Of a DNA stretch of 64,000 nt, positions 21,085-31,764 are shown piece by piece; the stretch's first letter is position 1, and each line of letters opens with the position of its first letter. The stretch lies in NCBI RefSeq assembly GCF_024139115.2, contig NC_085141.1:34912120-34976119 (forward strand), written 5' to 3'. Source of the DNA: Armigeres subalbatus (Eukaryota; Arthropoda; Insecta; Diptera; Culicidae). Below the pieces are notes generated by a model. That model saw only the letters and a program-made list of their open reading frames with translations. It ran no database searches and was not told the origin of the DNA. Position numbers and translations under genes: made by a program.

Positions 21085-21436
21085 AAATATTGAAGAGGTG
21101 CACCAGATGAACCTACAAAACCTGGAAGAAATAAGGAAACTCAAACTGCATATTGCCGGTTCCCACATGCTAGGAGCAATAGCTCTCGCTTCCTTAATCT
21201 TGTTACCGTTAATCATTTTCTGTATTCGTAGATACAAAATTCAACACAGAAATCAGTTTCACCAAACTGATAAGAAGGATATCGTTTCGTTAAGTATTTC
21301 CAGCAACCCAACTAGCGACGATTCAAAAGAAGACCAGAGAGAGAAACCGTTTCTGTTTCATGGAAACACTTGTTCCAAGACCCGAATCTGTATTTTACGG
21401 AAACCAAGTAATCAACCGAGGACGCTTGAAACCTAG
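21085..21436 (+). pseudogene. env: env C-terminal fragment (second copy)
   Basis: This corresponds to about the last 120 codons of the env at 16395-17966, including the membrane segment. The frame shifts near 21328 because of small indels and ends early in the cytoplasmic tail. Compared with copy 1 I see only insertions or deletions and no substitution in this stretch. Confidence 0.85.
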
Positions 21437-21444
21437 GGGGGAGA

Positions 21445-21751
21445 CGTTATGACGGAACCCGCCACCAGCATAGAGACACATTCGGCCGATGCAACCAATT
21501 CCAATTATTGATGACCTACGCACATGGACGACACTCGCAACGTAGCCAACCTATCGGACCCGTGAACCCAACAGAGGACGATCAACCCAGTCGAAAAGAA
21601 TTGCTGACGCTGCAGAAGTGATTATATAAAACTAGTTGTGCAAGAGAAAATCAGTCAGTCTGAAGTGTGGATTTAAGTTGAATGTAATTAATTTTATTTG
21701 GTTAGAAATAAATTATTTTTTTATCGTAATTCGAGCGATTAGCTCTTTACT
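21445..21751 (+). repeat. LTR of the truncated gypsy copy
   Basis: A full-length LTR preceded by the polypurine tract and followed by (TA)n and TCTATTAGGAATACGACTCA. By eye it differs from 17959-18264 by one substitution and one extra A near 21592-21596. Confidence 0.9.
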
Positions 21752-22475
21752 TATATATATATATATATATATATATATCTATTAGGAATACGACTCAGTT
21801 TACACTCAGTTTTTTATTTCTGCAGCTCGGCAAAATCCGCACAGCCGTTTGCCCAGCAAAACAAAAAACTGATATCCCGTTTATTAGCTGGTTTTCGGCA
21901 AATTATTTGCTGATTTTCAGCAATTTTGACAGAAATCTCGGTAAAAGACTTTTGCTGGGATTCAGCTGTGCGAATCTCGGTAAAAGTAGTAGCCAAATAT
22001 CTGTGATATTTGAAACATGTCGCTTTGCAGAACCATCTGCGTTATCGAAGACAATATTGCTTTATTCCGGATTTTCCTAAACGGTTTAGGGTTGCATTGC
22101 ACAATTCAGTAGCAACTCTACTTATGCATGACTTCATTTATTATCATTATGTGGATAGAGGGAATTGAAAAAGATTTTGTTATGTTCATTGGAAGAGAAT
22201 ATTTCCTCCATCAATTTAAAAATGAATTTCTATTAAGAGAACGAAGAGCGAATATTAGTATAAATATAATTAATTAGTACCTTAGATTTAGTTAATAAGA
22301 CTGAAAACCTATAAAAATACTTCCCGGGAATGAAAGCCCTAGGTCCGACAAAGCTCCGACCCTATTTGTAAATCCCTTGCATCTTTGGGCGCCAAGAAGG
22401 ATTTTTGTGATTCAGACAGACATCTCAGAGAGCATAGGGTCACCTCCGCCGACTGCCGATCAACCTTCGGGACCC

Positions 22476-23110
22476 CTTTAGATTTCCTGCTTCGGATGGC
22501 TGCTGGCTGAGACTTGAAGAAGCTGTTCGAAGTGATCGAACCACATTTCAGCTTTCCATGTCAGTGAGTTACTGAGGCGATAATCTTCGGTTGTTGTAGC
22601 CATCTTTTCTTTATCGACCACCCACGCCAGCCTGTCCTGTCTACAGCAACGGCCAACTTCCACTTACAGAGAAACATACCGTAGACGGGACTCGTACTTT
22701 ACTTCTCTGATTCTTCCCGTTCCCCAGCCTTTGATTCTATACGCTTCTCAATCTCCAATCAGGTTACATCTGTAATCCATTCTATTCGCTGAGTGCGCAG
22801 CTCATCCAAGTTGATCTCGCCGGTCTCGATAAAAGCATTCTTCACCGCTCACTTCTATTCTACGCTGCCATCTTCCATAACATCCACTACTTGAGTTCTA
22901 AGTTCTTCAACGAACGATCTCTCCACAGCTGAATCTTCTAGTCGTTCTATGGTGGAATGACACCCGAGTGAATTCTACCGCAGTTGAATTCTGAAAATGC
23001 GTTGTCGGATCTTGCCAATTAGAAGATGATAGTCAAACGCGATGTCATCGCTGCGTTTATTACGGACTCGGCACCAGCTATATTTTCAGCTGATCCATTT
23101 CCAGAGAAGC
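22476..23110 (-). pseudogene. LINE endonuclease-linker remnant, duplicate
   Basis: Duplicate of 18985-19620 with several percent substitutions. The HFEQLLQVSASSH end is preserved in a 61-codon minus-strand frame at 22478-22663. Confidence 0.6.
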
Positions 23111-23129
23111 CAAATACTAGTCCTGACAA

Positions 23130-24290
23130 CTAAAAGAGGATCTAGATAAGTAAGTCCAACGTGGTTGGCTGCAGACGGGAGGAGCGGGTACGGGTGGACT
23201 CCCCGGTCAACGATGGGAGGAAAGCCGTGCAAACAGGCGATATTCGCCTCATCTACGATATTTCACGAAGTCTGATTAAAGCAATCTGTGGGTGCCGGAG
23301 AAAGACGCGACATGTCAGTTGCTCTCCAATCCAACTGATCAGCGTTAGTTCGGCCACTTAGAACAACTTCTTCAAGTTTTAACGACTTATCCTAATTCCG
23401 ATATAGGGAAATGTTGACAATTCCGGAGATTCCGCCCGGATGATCATGTGAGAACCATACTATCATGCTTTGCATCATCCTGGAGCAGGTAAATTAATTT
23501 CAAGAGTACTCCCATTTGGTACTGATAGACTACGGAAAAGCCTTCGATCGTCTGAATGAAGAAAAACTGAAGGGCGTCCCTAGAAGAAAGGGAGGTATAG
23601 ACAAAATCCAGAGTCCAGCCCTATATGAAAGCTAAAGTGAGGCAAGGCTGGATGTATTATATCTCTGTTGCTGCTGCCCATTGTAATCGACGAAATCATG
23701 GGCTGCTCCAGCAGCCCACCACCATAGAGCAATCGTACTACCTCAACCCAGATGACGTTACTGCAGTACTAACGCAACAGTATAGTAAAATGAATGATCT
23801 GGTTGAACGCTCCCATCATCAACATCAACAACACCGAATCATTGGACGTGAATAACTCCAAACTCCACGGTGGCCGACCAAACCCCGAATACTCAACTCT
23901 AACGAGAAATCTGTTATGTTATACGCCAGTGATACTTGCTGCGTATCAGCAGAGATCACATAGATTTGCAAGTATTCATCTACTGATGTCAACGGTTTAC
24001 AGCTCGGATCTGGTGGCCTCACAACTGGCTTCTGAATGTTGAGTCTCATCGACGATGCCATCGAAATCGGATATCAACAACAACTCCACAGTGTGACGTA
24101 GACCTGCCATACACCACGTAAGAGCGCAAAAAAAAAAAAGAGAGCGGAGACGCAGTCTGCAAGCATGCGGTTGAATCCGCCAGGACATCGCAGCAGGGGT
24201 AGACCTAGGATCTCCTGGCGACGAAACCCTAGCAGAGAAATAAATGAAGTCGATAGGAATCGGGGCCCAATTCAAGGTTGGAGATCTTTT
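23130..24290 (+). pseudogene. LINE linker and RT remnant, duplicate
   Basis: Duplicate of 19640-20780, with the same IDYGKAFDRLNEEKL and TPVILAAYQQRSH (shifted frame) landmarks and an inserted A-run with AGAGAGC near 24127-24145. Confidence 0.6.
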
Positions 24291-24378
24291 ACGTTGGCCC
24301 TTTGTACCCCTAAAAGTGCTCAGAACACAAGAGTGAGTGTGTGACGATTGGATTCCAGTTTATAAATACCACATAGCA

Positions 24379-24463
24379 ATCCGACGGTTTCGGTTTTATA
24401 TTAAACCTTTTTCAATAAATAGAGGCTTGAAAAAGGTTTATTATAAAACCGAAACCGTCGGAT
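24379..24463. repeat. 85-bp palindrome, duplicate with one mismatch
   Basis: Same sequence as 20867-20951 with a single A to T change in the right arm (GGTTTATTATAAAACC). Confidence 0.95.
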
Positions 24464-24740
24464 GTAAAGGCAAACTCGTTTTTGCTGCTTTTACAGACTG
24501 CCTAGGCTGAAAGAAAATCCCTTAAGCTAAAGATCATACAGTCGTTAAGCAGGTACAGTTATATCCACAGCCAATCGAGCACATTTGTCTATTATCTAGA
24601 ACTCCCCACATTGAAAACCTTGTTTGTTGGGCGGATTGCATAGTGTGTGAAAAATATTCAATTTGCAAAAAAGGTAACCGCGTTGGAGGTTGGTACTCGG
24701 CTCTTAGCTGATGGCTCTTCCACAAAGTGGACCATTAGGT

Positions 24741-24812
24741 GGTCTTGTTGTCTAAGAGTTATAACGTCTATCTAGAGAGTAGGAGTTTGAGGGTACAAGT
24801 CCCTCCGAGACA
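24741..24812 (+). tRNA. tRNA-like sequence, possible pseudo-tRNA or SINE head
   Basis: GGTCTTG can pair with CGAGACA (five Watson-Crick pairs, one G-U, one mismatch). TCTAT/GTAGG closes a 7-nt loop CTAGAGA whose anticodon would read AGA. GAGGG-TACAAGT-CCCTC is a perfect T arm. The D stem is weak, and a serine tRNA should have a long variable arm, which is missing here. TTTTT at 24822-24826 could end RNA polymerase III transcription. It is likely a decayed tRNA or tRNA-derived repeat. Confidence 0.4.
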
Positions 24813-25624
24813 CGTCGATTCTTTTTCACAGAATTAATACCAATTTGTCGATCTCGAAAACATGTGCTGTGCATAGTTAAGATATTTAACAAACATAATT
24901 ATACACGCCATTTGGGTTTAATCACGTTTAATACTTTTATTATTCTAATCCACTTCGCGACGCCACGCCGTGCTGGATTGGAACTCAAAAAAGGACAGTT
25001 ATCGTTATTCTATCTTCCAGCCTGTGAAGTAAATCCAGTATTTTGCACTCAATAATGGTAGCGTGAGTTCCCTTCATTTTAACATTCAAAAGATTTATTG
25101 TAACTTTGACGAATTGCGTTTTTGATGTAAACTACGTCTAAGGGAAAGGCTCGGATACAGGGTGTAAAACGGAAATTTCCAAATTCGAGACCGTCACGAA
25201 ATTAGGAGAGATTTCAACCGCTAATAGTGTCTTTATCTTTCGATGTATTTTCGAGATTTTCTTATCGATCGATTTGGAAACTTGCTAATTCCATCGATAC
25301 TATTGATTTTCAACGTTAAACTTTTGAAAATGTTATTTCTTTCCAAACTCGGTAAAAAAATCAGAATTAATCAATCCCGTTCATGCATCCCCAACACGGA
25401 CATCAGATTGATGTAAGGTACGGGCCTTTTGACTCACTGCCTCGTTTTCCCTGTATATAAAAAGACTCGTGTTTCGTGTGCGTGCGTCATTTTCATTCAG
25501 GATTTCACGGAGAGCGGACCAGGGCGTCCCAGCGACAATGGCTGTTGTATCGGTGGTGATGCAGTCGATTTTTTTTTCGCTACGGTGGTGATGGCGGTAC
25601 TGACAGCAGCAGCGCATCATTTAT
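24813..25624. other. no gene recognised
   Basis: AT-rich to about 25380, then more balanced sequence. Frames at 24864-25055 and 25381-25641 overlap on both strands and show no motif. Confidence 0.45.
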
Positions 25625-25805
25625 GGCCCGTTTACATATGAGCTAGTTCTAGCGGACAATGCACTGTCCGACAATACTAGCGCGATATTAGCACAATGTA
25701 AACGCTTATTAGCGAGGACAATTCCTGTTTACATTGCGCTAATATTGCGCTAGTATTGTCGGACAGTGCATTGTCCGCTAGAACTAGCTCATATGTAAAC
25801 GGGCC
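25625..25805. mobile_element. 181-bp MITE with ~80-bp inverted arms
   Basis: The left end GGCCCGTTTACATATGAGCT and its continuation match the reverse complement of the right end for about 80 nt with two mismatches, leaving a centre of about 20 bp. Both ends are GGCCCG/CGGGCC. I see no clear target duplication. It is non-coding and would need a transposase in trans. Confidence 0.85.
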
Positions 25806-26562
25806 ACTACGACCGTATACCAATCAGCATCGTCGGCGTATATGGCAATCGACGGCGTCAGTAGCGCCGAATCGTCGTCAGTGCCGGTCCGAGCATCATT
25901 TAGTTGGCAGGTGGTTGCTACAGCAATTTATTCCCTACACAGATATTTTCATTTACTCAATAATGGCTACATTTATGAGCCATCTCTTTCTTCCTGCAGG
26001 GAAAATTACCTATTTTTTGAAGTTCAGCGGCATAACTTCAAAAAAGGTAAATTTTTCTGTACACAGATTTTAAGCGTTTATAACGCCTTTATGTTTTGAT
26101 GGATTTTTGAGATTTAGAGTAAATCATGTATTTTGGACACCTGAATATGTTTCGAAGTTTCAACTACATTTAGCGTATTTTTCTTTTTTTTTTCGATAGC
26201 AGTCCAATAGCACTATCTGTCCATCTAGCTTTCAAGGATCTGAACAGATCCTATAAAGTAGTTAGGAGTACTTCATGCACACAAAATTATCATGTATTTA
26301 GAGCAACTACAGCACGGACTTCCTGGTATTTTGGAGGACTTAGAATAGAACTTGGTACAAAACTTGCACAAATCTGAAATAACTGAATCATATTGAACAG
26401 CACTGGTCATGAAGGCTGATTTCAGGACCATTAAATTGCCAAATATGACCAGTTTTATATATCACTGCCTAAAATAACGATTTTCTGCCAGCTGGTTTTC
26501 TTCAGCATGGAAAGGGAGGAGGGTATGAAACGGAAGGTTCCTGTGTACATAAAACTACAACT
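25806..26562. other. no gene recognised
   Basis: Mixed composition. The frame 25756-26073 starts inside the MITE and has no motif. It leads into the BEL pol fragment. Confidence 0.45.
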
Positions 26563-26882
26563 GTTATGGACGTTGCCACCTTCGGGTCAACCTACTCGCC
26601 TAGCTCCGCACAGTTTATCAAAAACAAGAATGCGATGGAGTTCGCCAGGAGATTTCCAGAAGCGGTAGAAGCAATTGTGGAGAAACACTATGTAGACGAC
26701 TACTAAGATAGTGCTGATACGGAGGAAGAAGCTGTTCGCCGAGCTAATGACGTGAGATTTGTACATCCGAGAGGTGGTTTCGAAATCAGAAATCGGGTTT
26801 CAAATTCCGGGAAAGTTCTCCGCAGCCTCGGTGAAGGAAAAACTGAACAGGCAGTACACTTCAATAAAGACAAGGACTCGGG
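26563..26882 (+). pseudogene. pol: BEL/Pao reverse transcriptase, part before the insertion
   Basis: VMDVATFGSTYSPSSAQFIK and then EKHYVDDY hold the BEL-type RT core with catalytic YVDD. An in-frame TAA (26704-26706) directly follows YVDDY. ANDVRFVHPRGGFEIRNRVS and the start of the next block follow. The frame runs without a shift into the inserted LINE. Its continuation after the insertion is at 29005. Confidence 0.85.
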
Positions 26883-27615
26883 CATTCTTGCCAATCCAGA
26901 TATGTTCAGGAGCTGCCTCCAGAGATGCATGGACGAAGGAAACTTCCCAGATCGATGGAAACGGCAGAAATTGGTGCTATTACCGAAGCCTGGCAAACAG
27001 CCGGGGGATCCTTCGGCATACAGACCAATTTGCCTACTCGACACAGCTGGAAAGCTGCTAGAGAGGGTCATTCTGAATAGATTGTCGGCCTATACAGAGT
27101 GTGCTGGTGGCTTATCTAGCAACCAGTATGGCTTCCGTAAGGGCCGTTCTACCATCGAAGCAATTCGAGCGGTAACGGATACGGCAAAGATAGCGAGAGG
27201 TTTAAACAGAAGAGGTATTAGGTACTGCGCGTTGATTACACTTGATGTAAAAAACGCGTTTAACAATGCTAGCTGGGCAGCAATTGCTGACTCCCTGCAC
27301 CGATTGAGAGTTCCGGATTACCTGTGCAGGATACTGAAAAGCTATTTTCAAAAGTCGATCGTAGTGTCCGCGGGTGTTCCACAGGGATCGATCCTCGGAC
27401 CGGTTCTGTGGAATATTATGTACGACGGAGTATTGCGCTTAAGTCTCCCGGCCGGAGTAAAGATAGAAGGCTTCGCGGATGACGTAATGCTAGAAGTAGC
27501 AGGTGACACTCTCGACGAAGTCGAACTGAAGGCTTCATACGCGATTGGCAGAGTGGAGGAATGGCTCAACTCGAGGCGGTTATCCTTTCACACCAAAAGA
27601 CGGAAGTCGTGGTAG
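26883..27615 (+). pseudogene. R1-clade reverse transcriptase
   Basis: NPDMFRSCLQRCMDEGNFPD, KLVLLPKPGKQPGDPSAYRP, CLLDTAGKLLERVILNRLSA, QYGFRKGRSTIEAIRAV, ALITLDVKNAFNNASW (palm A), SAGVPQGSILGPVLWN (palm B) and EGFADDVMLEVAG (palm C, FADD at nt 27472-27483) all stand in one frame, so the RT core is open. The fingers before NPDM are missing through 5' truncation. The frame is lost near 27590. About 35 residues seem missing around SIVVSAGVPQ, where the loop between palm A and B is short. Confidence 0.85.
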
Positions 27616-28184
27616 TGCATAACCGTCATGGGTTGCAACAGGCTAGGATAAGAGTAGGGACCTGCACAGTTAACTCCGTGAGGTCTCTCAAGCATCTGGG
27701 CGTGATGATCGATGATAAGCTCAATTTTACGAGCCACGTCGATTATGCATGTCAGCGGGCTTCATTGGCGATAAAATCTTTATCACGAATGATGTCCAAC
27801 AGATCGGCGGTGCATAGTCAAGTGCGTAGGCTGATAGCTGGCGTAGCATTGTCTATCATCCGTTATGGCGTGCCGGCATGGGCCGTAGCACTAAAAGCCG
27901 AGTACAATGTAAAGAAATTGATCAGAGTACACCGGCTGATGTGCTTACGTGTCGCGAGCGCATATCGCACCATATCATATGAGGCGGTGTGCGTTATAGC
28001 TGGAATGATGCCGATTGACACACTCCTAGAGGAGGATGTGGAGTGCTACAACGAAAGGGACTCGGTGCAAGTGCGACGTGTCAAGAGAGCAGCTTCGTTG
28101 CTCAAATGGCAACAGAGCATGGGACACCGCAGTCAAAGGTCGTTGGACCCACAGACTGATTCCAGATGTGTCCAACTGGGTTGA
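27561..28184 (+). pseudogene. R1-clade RT thumb and C-terminal region, shifted frame
   Basis: HQKTEVVVVHNRHG, RSLKHLGVMIDDKLNFTSHV, RMMSNRSAVHSQVRRLIAGV and LSIIRYGVPAWAVALKAEYN are the connection and thumb of R1-type proteins. The overlap with the preceding frame shows a frame change near 27590; another near 28130 passes sense to 28036-28527. Confidence 0.8.
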
Positions 28185-28527
28185 TAGGAAGCATGGTCAA
28201 GTCAACTTCCACCTAACACAGGTGTTGTCTGAACATGGCTGCTTTAAGAAATTCCTACACAGGTTTGGCTTCGCAGATTCTGCGGAGTGTCCTGAATGTG
28301 TAGGTGAGGTAGAATCGGCAGAGCATGTGATGTTCGCATGCCCGCGATTCGAGGTAGAACGCAATACCATGCTGCTTATTAGTGGTATGGATACAACCCC
28401 GGACAACCTCGTCGAGAGGATGTGCCGGGAAGAAGCTATATGGAATGCGGTGAACACAGCATCTCAACAGATCATGTCGAAACTGCAGCGGTGGTGGCGT
28501 CTTGAACAAAACCAACGAGTGCAGTAA
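28036..28527 (+). pseudogene. R1-clade C-terminal zinc-finger domain
   Basis: RWTHRLIPDVSNWVDRKHGQ, VNFHLTQVLSEHGCFKKFLH and CPECVGEVESAEHVMFACPR form the C-terminal Cys-Cys-His-Cys domain that follows RT in R1-clade elements and is thought to help target binding. The true frame starts near 28130. It ends at NQRVQ, followed by a GC-rich 3' untranslated region to the A-tail. Confidence 0.8.
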
Positions 28528-28966
28528 GGGCACCTGTGATGCAGTGAACACCTTGCTCACCCCGACAACCAACATGTCGCGGGTGGGCTGCGGGGACCTC
28601 AGTATGTAGATATAGAGGTCATTGCGGTTCACGCGCGGTGGTTGTTGTCAGGGTGCTCGTCTCCAACGTGAGATTATGATACGGACCGTTAGGTTACTAT
28701 CATAGCTTGCGATCGACGGGTGGTGAGGTAGCCACCCTTGAAGTCGATGTTGTGTGTATTGACGTCAAGTGCGTTAGCATAGGCGTGAGCGTTCTCAATA
28801 GTCCCCCCCCTGATGTATTGCTTAATTGCGGGCCGGGGGGTACGGACTGGCGAAAGGGTTTTGGTTTTAGTGGGTCGGGTAAGAGTTACATGACATACCC
28901 ATCCCCACACTACCTGAGTACCTCCTCAGGTGTCTGGTTGCAGATTTCCGTTTACCCTTGCTCAAG

Positions 28967-29004
<38 letters not shown>
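28528..29004 (+). other. R1-clade 3' untranslated region and poly-A tail
   Basis: Non-coding, with a poly-C run near 28803 and a (A)40 tail at 28965-29004. Frames reading the tail as poly-lysine are artefacts. Confidence 0.75.
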
Positions 29005-29008
<4 letters not shown>

Positions 29009-29283
29009 ACCCGGGCAACGAAAGGGTGCGGGGAATAGTATGGAGTCCAAAGCAAGACGTGTTTTCATTTTCCGCAGAGCACCAAGAAGGTATGCAGAAG
29101 TACTTGCGTGATGGAAAGATCCCCTCGAAGCGAGCAGTTCTCAGCTGCGTTATAGGTTTCTTCGATCCGCTTGGATTACTCGCCCCGTTTACGGTACACG
29201 AGAAGATTTTAGTACAGGAGCTTTGGCGTGTTGGTTGTGACTGGGATGACGAAATTGGTGGGAACTGTTTAGAAAGTAGGTAG
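29005..29283 (+). pseudogene. pol: BEL/Pao pol, part after the insertion
   Basis: GNERVRGIVWSPKQDVFSFS continues the BEL RT. LRDGKIPSKRAVLSCVIGFF and DPLGLLAPFTVHEKILVQEL form the RT-RNase H connection typical of BEL/Pao. The frame ends in a (TAG)n microsatellite at 29277-29296, which interrupts the gene. Confidence 0.85.
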
Positions 29284-29296
29284 TAGTAGTAGTAGC

Positions 29297-29594
29297 CTGC
29301 GGTAGAAGCTTTAAGATTTCCCAGAACATATTTCGGAAATTTAATTTCTGCCTCCTTCCGGTCGGTAGAGCTGCACGTATTTACCGATGCCAACGAGAAC
29401 GCGTACGGGTGTGTGGCTTATTTCCGTGTAGTTGTAGGTGATCATATCCGAGTATCCCTAGTAATGGCTAGATCGAAGGTGGCACCACTTAAGCAATAAT
29501 CTGTTCCAAGGCTTGAACTGATGGCTCCGGTGCTCGGCGCTAAATTGATGTCAACGGTCAAGGCAAACCATTCTCTGAATGTTCATCGACAAAT
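29297..29594 (+). pseudogene. pol: BEL/Pao RNase H, first part
   Basis: SVELHVFTDANENAYGCVAY holds the first RNase H Asp (FTDA, about nt 29378). Then follow VMARSKVAPLKQ, a stop, and VPRLELMAPVLGAKL with the conserved Glu. A frame change separates it from the next segment. Confidence 0.75.
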
Positions 29595-30302
29595 TTGTGG
29601 TCCGACTCCCAAACAGTCCTCAGCTGGATTAGGTCAGACCAGTATAAATATAAGCAAGCTGTAGCGTTCAAGATAGGCGAGAACCTGGAAAGCACAAGCG
29701 TGGCTGATTGTCGGTGGGTCCCTACAAAGTTGAATATAGCGGACGTTTTAACGGAGTGGAATGAAGGTTCTCCTCTGGTATCAGACAGCCAGTGGTTCAA
29801 GGGACCCGATTTTCTATACGAATCGGAGGACGCGTGCCCTGTTTCGAACAAACCGGCGACGAATACTGTTGAGAAGATTAAAGTACGTTTCCTATTTCAT
29901 GATGGAGTTTTCAACGAGTCATTAATCGACGTGAGGGTAACGAATCGATGGACGAAGCTAGTGCGGATAACGGCATCAGTTCTTCGGTTCATTGGTAATT
30001 GCCGGCGGAAAGCTAAAGGAGTTCCGATTTGGACGGCTAAAACGGCCGGGACATTTGGGAAAGATCTAGAAGGTGGAATGACGTCAGTATATTTGCCAAT
30101 CCAGCAGAGTGAATTCCAGCATGCATGCATTGCAGAGGTTATACTTTGGAAACAGGCGCAGATGGAAGGCTTCCCGGACGAGATGTGTACGTTACAGAAG
30201 GCGGAATTGGTGAAAAAGTCGAATGTACTGTACAAAATGAAGCCTGTGGTGGATGACGCAGGGGTATTAAGTACGTGTGGGAGAAAGACTACAACAAGCT
30301 GA
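29595..30302 (+). pseudogene. pol: BEL/Pao RNase H end and pre-integrase region
   Basis: This 235-codon frame starts WSDSQTVLSWIRSDQYKYKQ, carrying the third RNase H acidic residue, then RWVPTKLNIADVLTEWN and the FKGPDFL block that separates RNase H and integrase in BEL/Pao. A helical region ends with KAELVKKSNVLYKM. The C-terminal codons are in another frame because of a shift near 30260. Confidence 0.8.
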
Positions 30303-30369
30303 ATTTATGCCGTTCGACAAAAGGTTTCCCATCATTTTTCCCAGAAACCATAGAATAACATAGTTAATT

Positions 30370-31150
30370 ATTAAGAGCTATCACGAGGTATTCGGCCACG
30401 AAAACAGAGAAACCGTTTTCAACGAACTGAGGCAGAAGTTCTATATTCCGAAATTGCGGGTCGTTAGCCGTAAAGTAGTTGCTGAGTGCGTTTGGTGTAA
30501 GGTGCATCGCTGTCTATCTCAAAACCCATAGATGGCTCCACTTCCAATTGAACGGGTCACTACTAACATGCGTCCATTCAGTGCAGTTGGGGTCGACTAT
30601 CTCGGTCCTGTGATGGTTGGTCGCCGAAGTGAGAAGCGATGGGTGACGCTGTTCACCTGCTTGACAATTCGAGCAGTCCACCTAGAAATTGTGTACAGCC
30701 TGCCTAGTCCTGTTTAATGGCAATCCGGAGATTCGTGTCCAAGCGTGGAATGCCATAGCAGTTCTTTTCCGATAACGGAACGAACTTTAACGGAGCCCGG
30801 GCTGAAATTTTGAAGCGGATGCAGAAAATCGACATGGAATGTTCGGAAGATATGGTGAGTTCCACCACGAAATTGAATTTCAATCCTCCTGGAGCCCTGG
30901 GTGGTGTCTGGTGAGGTCAGTAAAGGAAGCGTTGAAGGCGTTTGACGACGGTCGGAAATTGACCTGCTGCAGACAACTTTGGCAGAGACCGAGACATGAT
31001 TAACACTCGTCCTCTCACCTACATGCCGCAGGAGTCAACCGAGGAAGAAGCTATCACGCCGAATCACTTTTTGCGTGGTACGGTTCTTGCAGATGATCTA
31101 AAGAGAGATGACCAGTTTGATTTGGCAGATACACCGATTTGGCAGATAGA
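30370..31150 (+). pseudogene. pol: BEL/Pao integrase, broken
   Basis: Around 30370-30530 a frame carries an HHCC zinc domain (His, FGHEN, FYIPKLRVVSR, and a Cys-x2-Cys pair). Frame 30532-30717 gives [20 protein letters not shown] with the first catalytic Asp. FFSDNGTNFNGA with the second Asp lies near 30760 in another frame, and INTRPLTYMP near 31000 marks the C-terminal part. The catalytic Glu block is degenerate. Confidence 0.8.
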
Positions 31151-31198
31151 GCCGATAATAGTCAAACAAAATTGAGCACAACAGTCGAAAGCATCCTT

Positions 31199-31384
31199 TC
31201 AAATTTTCTCCATTTCTTCAGCATATATGTTCGTTATCGCTTCCGACGGGTTTATATTATAATTCCTCAGTCGGAAATCATTAGTAAAGTTGAGTAAATC
31301 GTCAAAAACAAAAGATTTGTATGGAAATTCCGCAAGGGCAGTTCGCAATGCGCCTTCTATGCAGGACAACGTCTGCCGGGTCAA
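31199..31384 (-). other. unidentified 61-codon minus-strand frame
   Basis: The peptide has protein-like composition (SCIEGALRTALAEFPYKSFV and AITNIYAEEMEKI). I do not recognise it. It lies just beyond the integrase remnant and could be a decayed exon or chance. No splice context was established. Confidence 0.2.
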
Positions 31385-31745
31385 CTACAAAATTTTCCAC
31401 AAAATAAATATTTTTTTCCAAAAAAAAATAAAAAAATCCATAAAATAATCAATAAAGAGCAATAAAAAAATAAGAAAATTTTGATTACTTTATGGAAAAT
31501 TCTTCTTTTATAATTGCAAAGTTTGCTTTTAAAAGTGCTAATTTACTTTATGTTTTGTTGAAAATTCTCAATTGTTTGTGGAAATTTTGCATTATTTGTG
31601 AGAATTTTATATTTATTTATCGCTCACACCCTGATTTATTTATTGGTAATTTCTTAATTTGTTATGAAAAATTTCTATTTTTTAGGGGGAGTTTTTATTT
31701 CAGTCTATTAAAATTATGATCGTAGTACCTAAGCTTCAATACGTT
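31385..31745. other. AT-rich, low-complexity
   Basis: Runs of AAAAATTTT type with no protein-like frame. Confidence 0.5.
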
Positions 31746-31764
31746 GTTCTGAATTATTTAAAAT

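Larger units (their letters stand above)
21085..24595. repeat. 3.5-kb tandem duplication, copy 2
   Basis: It begins abruptly inside env and ends at TTGTCTATTATC, after which unique sequence (TAGAACTCCCCACATTG) follows. It includes a small A-run insertion near 24128 that is absent from copy 1. Confidence 0.95.
26883..29004 (+). mobile_element. R1-clade LINE, 5'-truncated, copy 1
   Basis: The element starts within RT and ends in an A-run of about 40 nt (28965-29004). It is flanked by AAGGACTCGGG (26872-26882) and AAGGACCCGGG (29005-29015), an 11-bp target duplication with one mismatch. The protein wording matches the R1-clade copy at 56515-62017. The lack of an RNase H domain after RT favours R1 over the LOA clade. 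Confidence 0.9.
26563..31150 (+). mobile_element. BEL/Pao LTR retrotransposon pol region, split by a LINE
   Basis: RT, RNase H and integrase pieces of a BEL/Pao element run in order from 26563 to about 31150, interrupted by an R1-clade LINE at 26883-29004. No LTR was recognised at either end. Stops and frame changes in every domain show it is old. Confidence 0.85.

Noticed and set aside
28930..29283. Frame beginning with a poly-lysine stretch joined to BEL pol
   Set aside because: The lysines are the LINE poly-A tail read in frame; only the part after 29005 is coding in origin.
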